NCBI GenBank assembly: GCA_023132075.1
Contig: JAGLYT010000125.1
Coordinates: 1 to 5,195 of the forward strand
DNA length: 5,195 bases
From: a bacterium
GTDB lineage: Bacteria; CBDUZB01; JAGLHV01
Direction of reading: 5' to 3'
Within the stretch, counting starts at the first letter, position 1; each line of letters begins with the position of its first letter. The notes beneath the pieces were generated by a model. That model was not told the DNA's origin and ran no database searches. It was given only the letters and a program-made list of their open reading frames with translations. Below, in pieces: positions 5,168 to 5,195 of the stretch. Position numbers and translations under genes: made by a program.

Positions 5168-5195
5168 CTGCGGGCACGCAAAAACAAGCTAAAAA

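Larger units (their letters stand above)
4932..5195. other. Repeat-rich intergenic region downstream of the LPS genes, no gene recognised
   Basis: No frame on either strand gives a recognisable protein here; the longest minus-strand frame runs antisense into hldA. The region is crowded with short direct and inverted repeats, listed separately. The GC-rich patch at 5090-5120 contrasts with the AT-rich remainder. No hairpin followed by a T-tract was seen on the plus strand, so the operon's end is not marked by a clear intrinsic terminator. It may contain remnants of mobile elements or a promoter for a gene beyond the window; neither is established. Confidence 0.6.

Overview
The window is a compact, plus-strand block of envelope genes from an AT-rich diderm (Gram-negative-type) bacterium. 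Five genes are packed end to end, each joined to the next by a stop/start overlap. In order they are: the last 34 codons of a multi-span membrane protein, most likely a MurJ/Wzx-type flippase; lpxK (lipid A 4'-kinase); a family 2 glycosyltransferase of the WaaE/KdtX type; a large membrane protein with an O-antigen ligase/polymerase body and a complete GmhB heptose-bisphosphate phosphatase domain on its C-terminus; and a monofunctional HldA (RfaE1-type) heptose-7-phosphate kinase.

The genes make sense together as an LPS-building operon. LpxK performs a late lipid A step. HldA and GmhB perform two consecutive steps toward ADP-heptose: HldA makes heptose 1,7-bisphosphate and GmhB removes the 7-phosphate. 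The glycosyltransferase probably adds a core sugar, and the ligase-type protein joins or polymerises glycans on the periplasmic side. GmhA, the nucleotidyltransferase HldC/RfaE2, the epimerase HldD and the heptosyltransferases are not in the window. The junctions at 104-107, 1253-1257, 2015-2034 and 3930-3943 leave no room for internal promoters or terminators, so one transcript with translational coupling is likely.

Two points in the coding part deserve attention. First, the conserved N-terminus of LpxK reads through in frame to an ATA codon at 104 that overlaps the upstream stop as ATAG. The first conventional start candidates (CTG 185, TTG 191) would cut off the membrane-anchoring N-terminus. 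Second, the O-antigen ligase and GmhB are one continuous reading frame, placing a soluble heptose-precursor enzyme on a membrane glycan ligase.

The last 264 bases (4932-5195) hold no convincing gene. They are dense in small repeats: helically spaced TAGTCA units, a 12-bp direct repeat resembling the repeated transposase sites at some insertion-sequence ends, a duplicated ATTTGTGA, a GC-rich hairpin unlike the AT-rich surroundings, and an A/T-rich inverted repeat. This looks like the edge of the operon, possibly with mobile-element or MITE-like debris. No intrinsic terminator with a T-tract was found.

Taxonomy cannot be fixed from this window. The AT-rich composition, Lys/Ile-rich proteins and LPS genes would fit several diderm lineages, including poorly cultured ones such as Omnitrophota or Atribacterota; this is only a guess.
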